DNA from: Fulvia fulva
Lineage: Eukaryota > Ascomycota > Dothideomycetes > Mycosphaerellales > Mycosphaerellaceae
NCBI RefSeq assembly: GCF_020509005.1
Contig: NC_063019.1
Location: 2,976,001 to 3,040,000 of the forward strand
Direction: 5' to 3'
Length of the DNA stretch: 64,000 nucleotides
The notes beneath the pieces were generated by a model. That model had not been told where the DNA came from. It did not search any database and worked only from the letters and a program-made list of their open reading frames with translations. How positions within the stretch are numbered: position 1 is the first letter of the stretch; each line of letters starts with the position of its first letter. A program made the translations under genes and the position numbers. Positions 33,852 to 43,835 of this stretch are shown in pieces.

Positions 33852-35231
33852 ATGAGCGCCAACACGATCTCCACGATCTACCGCACGCCAGAATCTGCCG
33901 CAGCATCGCCCGATCTTCTCTCGGGCACACCTACCGCACCAGGCCGTAACAGAGCGACTAGCGAGGATGGCTACTTCAATATCACCTGGAGTGAGGAGCT
34001 CAAAGGTCTCCCATCCGCCATCTCTATGAGCCGAAGCAACATTACCGAACAAGAGATCATCCTCAGCTCCCCGCCTGCAGGTCTCCTTTTCAAGCGCCGA
34101 CTTTGGAACCGTGAGACGGATCACGGCCGACTATGTGACCCTGACGGCTGGCAAGGCTCACTTGAGAACGAAGAAAGATTCGAAGAGCAACGCCAGATCA
34201 ATGAGGAGTGGCTGGAAGATAGAGATCTGCTGCCGCTTGATCCAAGCGTGTTCAAGAAAGTTGACTGGAAGAAGCATGCGACGCTGTTCGAAGTGCCCGT
34301 GTCACCGAAGACGATTTTGATCGAAGGAGGCATTGTCGAATGCCCGTGGGTTCAGGCTGCAGAAGCTCATGGCTCACTCAACAACAGTCGCCGCCACCAT
34401 GCGAGACTCCAGGCGAACCTGCAGTGGATGAGTGAACGTGGAGAATCGCCGCTTTCGGTTGATACATTTACCGCGATCAACTGGTACACCGGCTCTTCAA
34501 AAGAAGATCCGCACTCCATGAGCAGCCCACGAGGCACCGAATACGTCTTCCCAGAGGCCGACACAGTCAGGTACGACTCATTCATTGGCAACACGCGGTA
34601 CCAGTACGCCTACTCATCTCCCTCGCCAACAACTGACAGCCTCATCTCTTTCGCCGACCTCATCAGCAAGTACAACTACGCCTTCGGTTCTGGTGACAAG
34701 AGCCCTGGCTCCTCAATTGGTAGGACACAGTTCCCATACCCCTCCCCATCGTCAATCGGCAGGACACAATACCCGTACCCATCACCCACTTCACCGCCTA
34801 GTCTAACCAACGACACCAGTTCCGATTCCTCCAGCTACGATGACGAAGAACCCATCCTCCAAACGGCCGCTATCGCGCTCGTTATCTCTCCTCGCAGCTC
34901 GAAAGCGTCGATGCTGAGTGCAGGAAACGTATCGCAAGCGCGACGCTCTCCACGTGGATCCGCAACTTTCGGAATGCCAATGCAGGAGGGCGAAGGACCC
35001 GTTGAGCTTCGCGTTACCCAGGATGAGCTTAGAGGGCCACCCAGTCCAGTGGTGCGACTCATCGTAATCGGTGGGAAAGCAGTACGGCAGGGCGATGAGG
35101 ATGACTCAGGGCCAGGATGGGCGAGCGATTCGTTGTTGAGGACTCCGACCGTTGCAGGGCATAGGCCATGCGGAATCTGGAAGAAGACAAAAGGTGTGTT
35201 TGGGAGGCTGGATTGTCGGGGTAGGAAGTGA
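33852..35231 (+). CDS. Hypothetical protein, Ser/Pro-rich C-terminal half
   Basis: A 459-residue intronless frame starting at ATG after a purine at -3 (gaccatgag). The N-terminal half (1-210) is acidic and probably folded, with many Trp/Leu/Asp residues. The second half is low complexity and includes a near-perfect 13-residue tandem repeat, SSIGRTQFPYPSP then SSIGRTQYPYPSP (about 295-320), followed by Ser/Thr runs. The C-terminus is basic (KTKGVFGRLDCRGRK). I do not recognise a domain, and no signal peptide or membrane segment is evident. It is convergent with the small gene at 35455-35634. Confidence 0.75.
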   Translation: MSANTISTIYRTPESAAASPDLLSGTPTAPGRNRATSEDGYFNITWSEELKGLPSAISMSRSNITEQEIILSSPPAGLLFKRRLWNRETDHGRLCDPDGWQGSLENEERFEEQRQINEEWLEDRDLLPLDPSVFKKVDWKKHATLFEVPVSPKTILIEGGIVECPWVQAAEAHGSLNNSRRHHARLQANLQWMSERGESPLSVDTFTAINWYTGSSKEDPHSMSSPRGTEYVFPEADTVRYDSFIGNTRYQYAYSSPSPTTDSLISFADLISKYNYAFGSGDKSPGSSIGRTQFPYPSPSSIGRTQYPYPSPTSPPSLTNDTSSDSSSYDDEEPILQTAAIALVISPRSSKASMLSAGNVSQARRSPRGSATFGMPMQEGEGPVELRVTQDELRGPPSPVVRLIVIGGKAVRQGDEDDSGPGWASDSLLRTPTVAGHRPCGIWKKTKGVFGRLDCRGRK

Positions 35232-35454
35232 TTGTTGTGGATATCTGCGGGCTGCTCACGGGAGCTACGTCTTCAACAATCGTGGTAGCCAACTGACATG
35301 CTCTGGAGGTACGATTGACGGTTGTAACTGCAACGACAGTGGGGCAAGTCTAGTCTCAAAGTCCCCACTGGACTTGTTGGGTGGTATTGTGACTGGGATC
35401 TATCAAAAATGGTGGTCTCAACCAGGAAATGCAATCCTTCGTTCGTGCTCCAGA

Positions 35455-35634
35455 TCATTTGCCTGTGATGTCTTTCGGGTCGACTTCTGGTTCCGTAGGA
35501 GTGCCATTGTGTTGCTTCTCAAACTGTTTCGGATTTGCTCGTGGGGTGAAGCGGCGAGTCGTGCCAAAGAGTGCTGCCGCGGCTCCAATGCCGGCGACAG
35601 TCAGGAAGAAGATGTTTTTACCCTCGCTCGGCAT
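35455..35634 (-). CDS. 59-residue single-span membrane protein
   Basis: This short frame runs from ATG at 35634 to TGA at 35455. The product has a short polar N-terminus (MPSEGKN), one hydrophobic segment (about residues 8-24, IFFLTVAGIGAAAALFG), an Arg-rich patch directly after it (TTRRFTPR), and a polar, acidic tail. This resembles small single-span proteins of the inner mitochondrial membrane, but I cannot name it. The start is 224 bp from the oppositely oriented gene at 35858, so the two may share a promoter. Codon use looks normal. Location and function are inference. Confidence 0.6.
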   Translation of the reverse strand: MPSEGKNIFFLTVAGIGAAAALFGTTRRFTPRANPKQFEKQHNGTPTEPEVDPKDITGK

Positions 35635-35857
35635 CTTGTAGGATATCTTTGACGATGAACATGAAAGTAGATGCTGAATGATGTTGGAGGAAGTGGTGAT
35701 GTTAGACTAGGTCAAGTGAATGCTGCCACGTGGGAATGTCGTCACCACGACCTCCACATCAGAGCTTCAATGCACCTCGAATGTCCATAGCATTGCATGT
35801 TACACCCACCACACATTCTTCTCGTTTACAAAAGCCTCCTCCCAACACACCGCCACC

Positions 35858-37060
35858 ATGGTCCTAGAAGAAGCCACCTCGTCCTCCGAGCCTCAACCCT
35901 CCTTCAATGAAGCCCTCCCCACCTCCTCCCCAGACCTCTACTCCGGCGACCGCAATCCTCAAGTCCTCGAGACCCGCAATTCCTCCTATATAACCATCTC
36001 CCCGGGCGTTCATGTCAACACTCAGAACCTCCCCAGGCCCTGGATGGGCGCAACTCCACGCGGCCTCAACACAGCAATATTCGAAGCATGTCAACAAGCC
36101 AGCATCATCATGAACCGGCCCGTCCGACAGGAAGAAGCCGACGCGCTAGCATTCCACTTCGCGCGAGCAGTGCGCATAGGATCATATGGGACACCAATAG
36201 GATCTGCCGTAGGAGCCGCGCTGTGGTATAGAGGCTTTAAGAACGGGAGTTATAGGTTCCCAGGCTACACGCCCAACAAAGAGAGATTCAACCCGAACAA
36301 ATTTGGAAGGCTGCAGGGGCGGAATGCGAAATACATGTGGCACTCGCTTCGCTTTGGCGCATATGGAATCGTTGGGGTCATGATGGGGAGTGTGTTGATA
36401 GGATCGTATGCGTTGACCGCGGGCAGTGCGGGGAGGTTGATGGACCCGAGGTTGAAAGAGCTCAAAGAGAAGATTATTGCCAATTCGAAGCAGGGGAAGA
36501 ATGGGGAGCTTTTGCCGGGGCAGATGGCCGGTGGGGGAGAGGTTGATCAGACGGGTGGGCAACGGCAGGGAGAGACGTATGACATGGAGCGACAACGGAG
36601 AGGGGTGCAGAGGGCCGGAAGGGAGAGTGGCGCTTGGCAGACTCAGAACATTATGGATGATGCTAGTCCTACGGGGGCCATGTTCATGAGTGATTATCAG
36701 GAGAACGAAAGCCCTAGTGACTCGGGGGTAATGAGCGACGGGCATGTGAAGCAGAGGGATAGTCAGGTACGCTTTGAGGAGGCGAGAAGGGACGCGCAGC
36801 AGAGTAGAAATGATGGATTTGGGGCTGCGCCGAAGTCGTCTGGTAGTGCGTGGGAGAGGCTACGGCAGCAGGCTAGCTCTGGTGAACCTGGACAATCCTC
36901 GACAAAGAGCCGCAGAGATGCTTCATCGCCGGTCGATAGTTTTATGTCTTTGCAAGGGGAAGATAACAGACGTCAGGAGCAAAAGGCTTTTGATCAAAAG
37001 ATGGAGCGAGAACGGGAAGGGAAAGATTTTGAGTCTCAGTCAGGAGGTTGGCGAAGATAG
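35858..37060 (+). CDS. Conserved fungal membrane-associated protein, unnamed
   Basis: The ATG at 35858 has an ideal context (cgccaccatgg); the frame is open further upstream but without a comparable start. The 400-residue product has an N-terminal Ser/Thr-rich region, a central conserved-looking block (about 55-205) with RPWMGATPRGLNTAIFEACQQ, two hydrophobic segments near 110-125 (GSAVGAALWYRGF) and 165-190 (GAYGIVGVMMGSVLIGSYALTAG), then a long polar Gln/Arg/Ser-rich tail. Similar architecture exists in uncharacterised fungal proteins; a mitochondrial or other membrane location is a guess. Intronless. It is convergent with the F-box-like gene at 37372. Confidence 0.75.
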   Translation: MVLEEATSSSEPQPSFNEALPTSSPDLYSGDRNPQVLETRNSSYITISPGVHVNTQNLPRPWMGATPRGLNTAIFEACQQASIIMNRPVRQEEADALAFHFARAVRIGSYGTPIGSAVGAALWYRGFKNGSYRFPGYTPNKERFNPNKFGRLQGRNAKYMWHSLRFGAYGIVGVMMGSVLIGSYALTAGSAGRLMDPRLKELKEKIIANSKQGKNGELLPGQMAGGGEVDQTGGQRQGETYDMERQRRGVQRAGRESGAWQTQNIMDDASPTGAMFMSDYQENESPSDSGVMSDGHVKQRDSQVRFEEARRDAQQSRNDGFGAAPKSSGSAWERLRQQASSGEPGQSSTKSRRDASSPVDSFMSLQGEDNRRQEQKAFDQKMEREREGKDFESQSGGWRR

Positions 37061-37371
37061 AGCATTCCAAGATCCGCTTCCTCTGCCATCAGATCAGTCC
37101 CTCCGCCACCACCATGCTCTTGCACCTCCATCTCTCTTTCTGCCAAAGGGTTTTTCTCCATCCGCTGTACTCGCTCCCTATCCGCATTCGCCATATTCGC
37201 CGCCACAGTTGACTATATACGTCACAGCACAATGGCTGTACGATTGCTTCTCAAATCGTTCGAGAGTGCTCCAGCATATTCAGGATACACGCCTTGCCTC
37301 GAAGTAGGCACTCACAGGTGCACCTTCTGAGTTCAAGCAAGCATAGCGTCCCAGATTCCCTTGTCCAATTT
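37061..37371. other. Convergent intergenic space
   Basis: About 310 bp between the 3' ends of two converging genes; it presumably holds their 3' UTRs. No gene seen. Confidence 0.5.
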
Positions 37372-38559
37372 CTAGCGCGTGGTAGGCAAAGTCACTTGGA
37401 CTACAGTCTCGTCCACGACGGGTCGGGTCAGTCGGGTCGCACGCATAATTCGGCGTTGTATGCGGCACAACTCAAGCGCCCATCGATCCACAAAATCCTT
37501 ATTATAACACGACAGACCACGCCAACTATAAGAAGGATTGGCGCGCGCTTCGATGGTTTCCAAGAGGTAGCCCATGGTGGCCCGGCTGTGAGGTATCATG
37601 AAGGGTTCGGCGCCTAACTGGTCAGTAATGACGGGATACACGTAAATGTTGCGTGGTGGCGACGTAACATTCATCTGCGTCCAAAGTTCACCAGTATAGT
37701 CTTCCAGTTTCAGTATTGGCCCGATACGTTGGGTTCCTGAGGACTCATGTCGAGTGATGAACAGTGATAGAGCGGGTCTACGGGGAGGGGGCCCAGGTAG
37801 TGAGCGCCCGGACCACGCGATGTGGTGTTCCTCTGTAGCTGGGACGCATAGCCAGCGTGACGTTGAGAAGATGTCGTGAAAGCTCGGGTGCAGTCCTGTC
37901 CTTTTGGGCCGTCTCCTTGGAGCGGAGAGCATGTCTCCAGCTTGCGAGCCCTCATGTAGACGCAAGGCTGGTGGAACGTACATAGGTGTCCTGACTTCTG
38001 CAGGAGTTCTTCTTAGAAAGTCGAGGCTGAGCCTAGTGTACAAGCTAGTACCATTGCGCTCGGCATCCTCAATGATCTTTCGAAAGAGTCTGCTAGGCTG
38101 GTGGTTACTCTCTTTGGGCAGAAAAGGTGTCCGAAGCGCAATGTAAATGGGCAATCCCTGGAGGGTCTCCTCGAGGACGGCCTCAATGTGCCGCGATCTG
38201 GGGCACGCATCCCAGCCCAGATGAATAGCAATATCGAGATGGTGGAAGAGCAGATGTTGGACGCATGGCGAGTCCCAGCGTAGACGGAGATACACATGCT
38301 CAATCTGTCGTTCAAGCATCTCCTGGATAAGTACGCAAGCATGGTCAGGGTAGTTCCAAATCTCTGGGGCGTTCCCGAGTCCGAGTCTACGCTTGAGTCG
38401 GATAGAACCGACGATAGTGTGGTGTATCCTCTTGTCGGCCAAGATGCCGCTGATGATGGCTTCGACCGGCAGGTACATCAGGACCATTTCCAGGAGCTCG
38501 GCGATGTTGAAAAAGCACTCGGTGGCCGTGAACGGCATATGCTTAGCTGTGATGTCCAT
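37372..38559 (-). CDS. F-box-like protein
   Basis: A 395-residue intronless frame starting at ATG 38559, with a second in-frame ATG at codon 8. Residues about 14-60 read FFNIAELLEMVLMYLPVEA followed by a basic helix, matching the F-box pattern of the large Dothideomycete family that recruits substrates to SCF ubiquitin ligases by binding Skp1. The rest has no recognised repeats (no LRR or WD40). The F-box Leu-Pro is present (YLP). Adaptor function is inferred from the family; the substrate is unknown. It is convergent with 35858 and divergent from 39189. Confidence 0.7.
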   Translation of the reverse strand: MDITAKHMPFTATECFFNIAELLEMVLMYLPVEAIISGILADKRIHHTIVGSIRLKRRLGLGNAPEIWNYPDHACVLIQEMLERQIEHVYLRLRWDSPCVQHLLFHHLDIAIHLGWDACPRSRHIEAVLEETLQGLPIYIALRTPFLPKESNHQPSRLFRKIIEDAERNGTSLYTRLSLDFLRRTPAEVRTPMYVPPALRLHEGSQAGDMLSAPRRRPKRTGLHPSFHDIFSTSRWLCVPATEEHHIAWSGRSLPGPPPRRPALSLFITRHESSGTQRIGPILKLEDYTGELWTQMNVTSPPRNIYVYPVITDQLGAEPFMIPHSRATMGYLLETIEARANPSYSWRGLSCYNKDFVDRWALELCRIQRRIMRATRLTRPVVDETVVQVTLPTTR

Positions 38560-39188
38560 GTCGAGTGTGATCCCTCTTTCTTATAGATTAAATGACACTG
38601 CAGCTCCCACAGCTCGAATCTCGTATGTTGTGGGAAAAGCTTTGCACAGTACTATTTACCCATGCCGAAGTTTTTCAGGTTCTTAAAAATCAGTAACACG
38701 TGGCTACGGGATACCGAAACATCGCTGCCATCCATGCATCAAAGGCATCAAGCTGGTCATAGTCCCGGATCTTGATTACCTTCACATTGTGTGCCTGGCG
38801 CCTCGTGATGGACGCCGGGGCCCGGCAGCCAGATAAGGCCGGATACCACACACTGAAGAGGGGCGCTTTTTCATAGTCGCAGCATTCCGGGAGAGTATCG
38901 TAGTGCTATGGCTGTGAACAAAGGAAAGTGAGTGTCGAGCTTCAGGGGAAGAAAGCATCTCACGATGCGAGCCTGTCATTGGCCGCGGACTGATCTCCGA
39001 CCCCTGCTCACAGATCGCGGCCGAGCACAGGCAGCTGCATCCCGCGTCATCGTTCCTGCTGTACGCATGTGAATCTTGAACTCTTCATCTTGTACCGTTT
39101 CCTACCATCTCTCTGTTCTTCTGTACATCCAATCCTCCCAGCATACAACACTACCACACCGATCACTCAACGCCAAAGGACTACAGCC
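38560..39188. promoter_or_regulatory. Divergent intergenic region
   Basis: About 630 bp between divergently transcribed genes, so it holds both promoters. No extra gene is supported. CT-rich stretches near 39100-39140 precede the start at 39189, as is usual for fungal promoters. Confidence 0.5.
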
Positions 39189-40286
39189 ATGGCTGCGACC
39201 GCACCGCCGAACGCCCTTTCCGGCAAGAACCTGAGTCAGATTATGGTCGCATCCCTCCCGACCGATGCACAAAAGGTCACACAAGGATACGAGGCAATCG
39301 CATTGGCAGCACATGCGTCGATGCTTGCCGTTGGCTTCAGACTCGTCGGACTTAACGAGGACAACAAGATAGAAGCACATTCGGACGCCGATCAGACACA
39401 GCCACTACCATCAGAGTGGAACGCACACAGCGGCAGCTATGCCTTCCGCTACAAGCACGACCAAAGCAGCATGGAATATCTCGTCAAAGCGAACCGCATG
39501 GGTAACAAGGTCATTGTGATGGGAATGGGCATGGGCGACGACCGAACTGCTCAGTTCGAAGTCAAGATCACAGACTTCATATCCGAGGGCAACCTGCCTT
39601 TCACGATGGATGGTGCGACGAAAGAGCAGGCAGCGGAGAGACTTAACGACACATTCATCACAGTCGGTCGCTTGAGTGACTTTGGCAGTCAAATGCGAGT
39701 GCAGCTCATGCAGAAGCTCATACCTGGTCTGCACAAAGAAGGCTACGAAGAGTCAGATACGCAGTCTAACTCTCGGCAGCCTATCCCAGGTCGAGAGGAT
39801 GATCGCCCGCGCCACGATCCACTACGAGACGAGCGCGACCCTCCAGCTCGACCACACCATTTCCACGACCCTCTCGCACAGCCACTCCGACCACGCGGAC
39901 CTATGCCAGAGCCGATGCCTGGCTTCGAAGACCCGTATGATCTACAGAGGCCGATGCGTGGGCAAGGACAAGGTGGATTTGGCAATATCGGAGAACGCGA
40001 TCTCCACCCACAAGGATTGGGACCAAACGACCCAATGCGAGGAGGTATCGGTCCTGGCTTTGGCGGACCTATGGGTGGCGGAGGCATGCACCCTACATTT
40101 GATGATCCGCTCTTCGCAGGTCAAGGTCGGAGAGGCGGAGGCTACAATCCACAAGCACCACCTGGTGCAAGATACGAAGACCCATTTGGGCAAGGAGGAC
40201 CACAAGGTGGCCATCCTCGGGGTGCTGGCATGGGCGGGCGACCACCGAATCCCTTTGGTGGCTTCGGTGATGGAGACTTTATCTGA
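39189..40286 (+). CDS. PI31-like proteasome regulator
   Basis: The 365-residue product starts at ATG 39189 (agccatggc); the frame is open upstream but has only a GTG. The N-terminal domain (about 10-175) matches the PI31/Fbxo7 FP-type fold: a helix with SDAQKV-like residues, GFRLVGL, then strands including AFRYKHDQSSMEYLVKANRMG. The C-terminal half (190-365) is Arg/Pro/Gly-rich with repeated DPL, DPYD, PGARYEDPFG and PNPFGG motifs, the hallmark of PI31 proline-rich tails that contact the 20S proteasome. PI31 proteins modulate proteasome assembly or activity in cytosol and nucleus. Intronless. Assignment is by domain order. Confidence 0.85.
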   Translation: MAATAPPNALSGKNLSQIMVASLPTDAQKVTQGYEAIALAAHASMLAVGFRLVGLNEDNKIEAHSDADQTQPLPSEWNAHSGSYAFRYKHDQSSMEYLVKANRMGNKVIVMGMGMGDDRTAQFEVKITDFISEGNLPFTMDGATKEQAAERLNDTFITVGRLSDFGSQMRVQLMQKLIPGLHKEGYEESDTQSNSRQPIPGREDDRPRHDPLRDERDPPARPHHFHDPLAQPLRPRGPMPEPMPGFEDPYDLQRPMRGQGQGGFGNIGERDLHPQGLGPNDPMRGGIGPGFGGPMGGGGMHPTFDDPLFAGQGRRGGGYNPQAPPGARYEDPFGQGGPQGGHPRGAGMGGRPPNPFGGFGDGDFI

Positions 40287-40711
40287 AGTGATGCAGAATG
40301 AAGCGATGTAAGATGAGAAGGGGGTCAAAAGGCATGGGAAACGAAGTGACGATAACGATACCACGAAGACATGTCGGTGGCTGGCCATGAGACGGACAAA
40401 AGGCGCAGGTAATCATAGCATACTTATGGCTTGCACGAGCTATGAATTCCATTGCCTACTCTAGCCCTTCATCTGCGGTTTCATTTATGTCCCGCTCGCG
40501 TCTTATCTGACACATGACGGTTTGTCGCAGCAGTCTGTCAGGAAGTCGTGAACGTTTCAATTCCTTCAGCAATACTCCACATTGACGTCCAGCTCTCGAC
40601 AATAGACCACTGCTGAACAGGAGTGCCCATCCAACAGCTCAACAACTTTCACAAGCGGAGAGCATCATCGCAGTCTGCGCAATACCATCCATCAACATAA
40701 GTTCAAGTTCC
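40287..40711. other. Convergent intergenic space
   Basis: About 425 bp between converging genes. No gene recognised; probably 3' UTRs. Confidence 0.5.
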
Positions 40712-41637
40712 TCACTGCCCAGTCAACGCCCTCTCCACCCCCTTCACCGCCCCCTCAAACTTCCCACCCTCAACCAGAATCAAATGCCCCTGCGGTTTGA
40801 TCCCCAACTCATTAAACGTCCTCTTCGCATCACTCGCTTCCGGCTCCTCCTCAGATTTCTCGTAATCATAACTCGCAACACCTTGCGCATACTTCGCCAG
40901 CACTTCATCCTCAACATGAAAGTAGAACGTCTCCGACGAGTTGGACGCAGAAGACTTCGACTTCTTCGCAGGCCGGTTGGGATCTGCCTCGAAAGCGGCG
41001 ACCTCGGCGTAGGTCTTGGAGAGGATGAGGTAGTGCGTGAAGGGGTAAGGGTTGGAGTTCTCGATTGCGCCGGTGAGTTCTGAGGTGAGAAAGGTGTAGA
41101 GCGGTGGGACGATTTGGTAGGGCATGTTTATGAAGCGTTCCGAGAGAACCAAACCCACCTGCGATGGAGTCGAAGGATCTAGAGTTTGCTTCAAGGTTGC
41201 CTCCAAAGGTGATCCGGCAGATTTCTTGATAATGTAGGAGGTAAGTGCCTTGATGGATTCCTTTTCACGGTGTTGGTGGAGGTTCAGGACTGTGAGGAAG
41301 GCGTAGGGATCGGAGTCTTTGCCGTCGCATTTTACGGTGCTGCCGAGGAGGGGTTGGGAGAGGACTAAGTTGGCGAGCTCGCTGAGGTCAAAAAGTTGGT
41401 TGTCGACGTCGAAGAGTTGGCGGAGGAGAGTTTTGATGCCGTGGAAGTCGATGGTTTCGTCTGGGTCGAACCATTCGAAGTCGACGTCGAGCATGTCAAC
41501 TTCCTGATATTAGGTTAGCTGAAGGGTTTTATTTCCATATAGTGATGGCGACGTACATCTTCGCTTCCGCTATCTTCGCCATCGACGTCCATCTTGTCTC
41601 TGGTGGAGGACTTGTCGTCGGCCTTTCGTTTGCCCAT
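40712..41637 (-). CDS. bcp1: Bcp1 (BCCIP family) nuclear export / Rpl23 chaperone
   Basis: Two exons: 41637-41557 and 41503-40712, with a 53-nt intron (gtacgt...ctaac...cag) joining GSED to EVDMLDVDFEW. Total 290 residues, close to the yeast length of about 283. The N-terminus is acidic with MGKRKADDK and a Ser/Asp-rich tract. The BCCIP domain follows with DFEWFDPDETIDFHGIKTLL, DLSELANLVL and the conserved C-terminal EVAAFEADP...YFHVEDEVLAKYA segment. In yeast Bcp1 acts in nuclear export and as a chaperone of ribosomal protein Rpl23. A 354-bp divergent promoter separates it from the Snm1/Rpr2-like gene. Confidence 0.9.
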
Positions 41638-41991
41638 GGTGGCGATGTGGCTGATAGCTAGGGTCGAGGTATGTGCTTTGCGTTCCTATCTCTTGAAGTG
41701 CTTTCGGTCAAATTTTGCAGCGATTTGAGTATTAAATCTGTTCGGCGAAGTTGTTACTTGTGGTCGACACATGCGGTCGATCGATCTGTAAATTTATGAA
41801 GTAATCGGACCCTAAATGCTTTATACCGAATGTGGACGACGAGGGCCTGAGCCGCAGAAAGAAAGTCGTGGTATCCTTGCCCAATCTTGACTTGCTTCAC
41901 GAATTGGATATCCATTCAATGCAAGCTGAGGGTCGACAAACCATATGGACTAAGTGCGTGACAGAAGGCCAGGACCTCTGACGGTCTCTCG
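41638..41991. promoter_or_regulatory. Divergent promoter, bcp1 / snm1-like
   Basis: 354 bp between two divergently transcribed genes for RNA and ribosome biogenesis. No other gene is present. Shared control is plausible but not shown by the sequence. Confidence 0.5.
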
Positions 41992-42579
41992 ATGGCTACC
42001 ACAGCGCGGCTCAACTTTCTCGATGAGGCTGCCGACTTGCTAGCATTTTCATCGCCAACGACTGCAGCCCAGCTGCACTCAACACGGCTCGAGCCGACAC
42101 AGGAGGACGTAGTGAAAGCTCAGGTTGTTAAGAACGATCGCCTCTGTGGAGGATGTGGCGACTCTCTCATACCATGGTGGAACTGCTCCATAAGGACCAA
42201 GAAGCGTACACGGCAAGAACGACTCAATCAAGACAAAAGCACAAAATTCACGACTGTGCAGTGCGCACGCTGCAATAGCTTTACTATGGTACGGCAAGTA
42301 AGACGTTCAACAGGCCGTCCTGTGCCGCAACAGCCCATGGTCCAGCCTGCTACCGAGCGCAAGAAAGTGGTGGCGGTCCAGAAAGATGATCAGCCTACGC
42401 AGGGCTCGATCACACCATCGTCAACCCCGACAGAGTCTGCCGTCAAAAAGCGGAGTCGCAACAAGAAATCTAGCCTGCAGTCTCTGCTTGCGGATCGTAA
42501 AGCTGTGGAACCGAAGAAGGGTTCTGGTTTGGGACTGATGGATTTCATGAAGACTTGGAATTCCGTTCCCATAGTCTAG
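41992..42579 (+). CDS. RNase P/MRP subunit, Rpr2/Rpp21/Snm1 family
   Basis: A 195-residue intronless product. After a helical N-terminus (7-45) it has the zinc ribbon typical of the family: C52-x2-C55 (LCGGCG), LIPWWNC, a basic stretch and C91-x2-C94 (VQCARC). The C-terminus is basic with Lys/Ser runs and ends SLLADRK...GLGLMDFMKTWN, a tail like those of fungal Snm1-type proteins. These proteins bind RNase P or RNase MRP RNA in the nucleolus for tRNA 5' or pre-rRNA processing. Which of the two complexes it serves cannot be settled from sequence alone; the tail favours Snm1 (MRP). Confidence 0.8.
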   Translation: MATTARLNFLDEAADLLAFSSPTTAAQLHSTRLEPTQEDVVKAQVVKNDRLCGGCGDSLIPWWNCSIRTKKRTRQERLNQDKSTKFTTVQCARCNSFTMVRQVRRSTGRPVPQQPMVQPATERKKVVAVQKDDQPTQGSITPSSTPTESAVKKRSRNKKSSLQSLLADRKAVEPKKGSGLGLMDFMKTWNSVPIV

Positions 42580-42749
42580 CTACGGCTGGATATCCTCTTC
42601 ATCGCATCCTTCCCAGCGAGAAGCATCACGTGGGTGCCTCCAATGGCGACAGGCCTTCCGAATGCGAGTCCAAACAGTAAGCGAGTCGAGTATATTGAGC
42701 AGCGCAGAAGCTCCAACCTGTGGCTGCCTCTTCCAGGCTCTCCTCGCTT

Positions 42750-43301
42750 CTACTCTGATTCATACTCAGCACTCATGATGTCCTTCAACTTCATGTACCT
42801 CCAGCCCTTCTCCGCGCCAGGGTGCATCACACGGACTTCTGCCATGCCCACCAACTGGAGATCTATCGCATGCTGATCATCAAGCATCTTCTTCATCTGC
42901 TCTCGTGAGCGCACCCCTCCATTCTCCGCGACTTCTTCGCCATACCTTAGACTCTTCACCAGCTGTCTGTCGACCACTGTCAAAGAGCGAAGCCATTTGG
43001 CGAGCTGACTGTACGAGAAGAACATCCTGAAGAACACCGCGCCGGTGTAGAAGACCTTGCTGGCCTCTGCGCGAATTTGGCGACTGACTGCCAATAATGG
43101 AGGCGGCTTGTATTTCTTGGATATGTGGTAGCCGAGATAGCTTGCGGGGGCGTGGTCAGGGTCCCCATCAAGAATACGTTTAGTTCTTTCGGCCCTAGGC
43201 TGTGGCCACAGAACGAGCTCGTAGATGTAGATGCGAAGTTAGGCAGGCAGGCGGAAAAGAGGGCATTGCACCGCCTGTGATGGCGAAGTAGCTTTTGTCA
43301 T
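42750..43301 (-). pseudogene. F-box-like small gene with one nonsense codon
   Basis: From ATG 43301 to the stop at 42750 the frame is 183 codons with a single interruption: TAA at 43241-43239 (codon 21), where the paralog fragment at 44529-44729 has GAA (LPAELRLYIYELVLW; here LPA-stop-LRIYIYELVLW). The rest is intact: ELVLWPQP, then LLAVSRQIRAEASKVFYTGAVFF and a C-terminal DRQLVKSLRYGEE...AEKGWRYMKLKDI, typical of the small Dothideomycete F-box-like/2EXR-type family. It may be a young pseudogene, or the downstream part may still be translated. No function known. Confidence 0.7.
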
Positions 43302-43835
43302 TGCTTGCAAACAATGTCAGTGTGGCGTTGGCGGCACAGGAGAGGAACACATACAGGCCATGCAGCAGTGTGCTGATTGAAGCGCGTTCACGGTATTATC
43401 AAGATGTGGCAGACTCGAGTTTGGTGAGCATGGCTGTGTGGTGTTGAAGTTCGGGGTGAAGGTGAGGAAGATTGATGCAAGTGATGCCAGGGAAGATGGC
43501 GCGAGGGAGCTATGACCCGCATGGTCCCCTGCAGCCGTTGTGGCGCGAATGCATGTGATTTCGAGATCATGAGGCAAGTACGCAATGTCCACTATCTTAT
43601 TCTCAGAACTTCTGCTCGTGGCTATGTATCGTGGCATCGCCGTCCCAGGTATGTGAGCAGATAAGTCTCCGGAGCCCGCAGGCGCCATTCACCACCTGAC
43701 GTAGCTGCCTCCAAGTTCTGCGCTGCCTATGACAGATTTCACCTCCCCGGCCTTGTCACTTCGCATTGTCGATCAGCTTGAACATCTCCGCATGTCTCTT
43801 ATCTCCTTCGTGGCCAGATCATGGTGGCAGTGTTT
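43302..43835. other. Intergenic, one doubtful frame
   Basis: About 530 bp. A minus-strand 123-codon ATG frame (43317-43688) has no recognisable motif and a Ser/Pro/Thr-rich, non-coding-like composition. It probably includes the promoter of the pseudogene at 43301. Confidence 0.4.

Noticed and set aside
35152..35652. 166-codon plus-strand frame
   Set aside because: It overlaps the end of the gene at 33852 and the antisense of the 59-codon gene, and has no motif.
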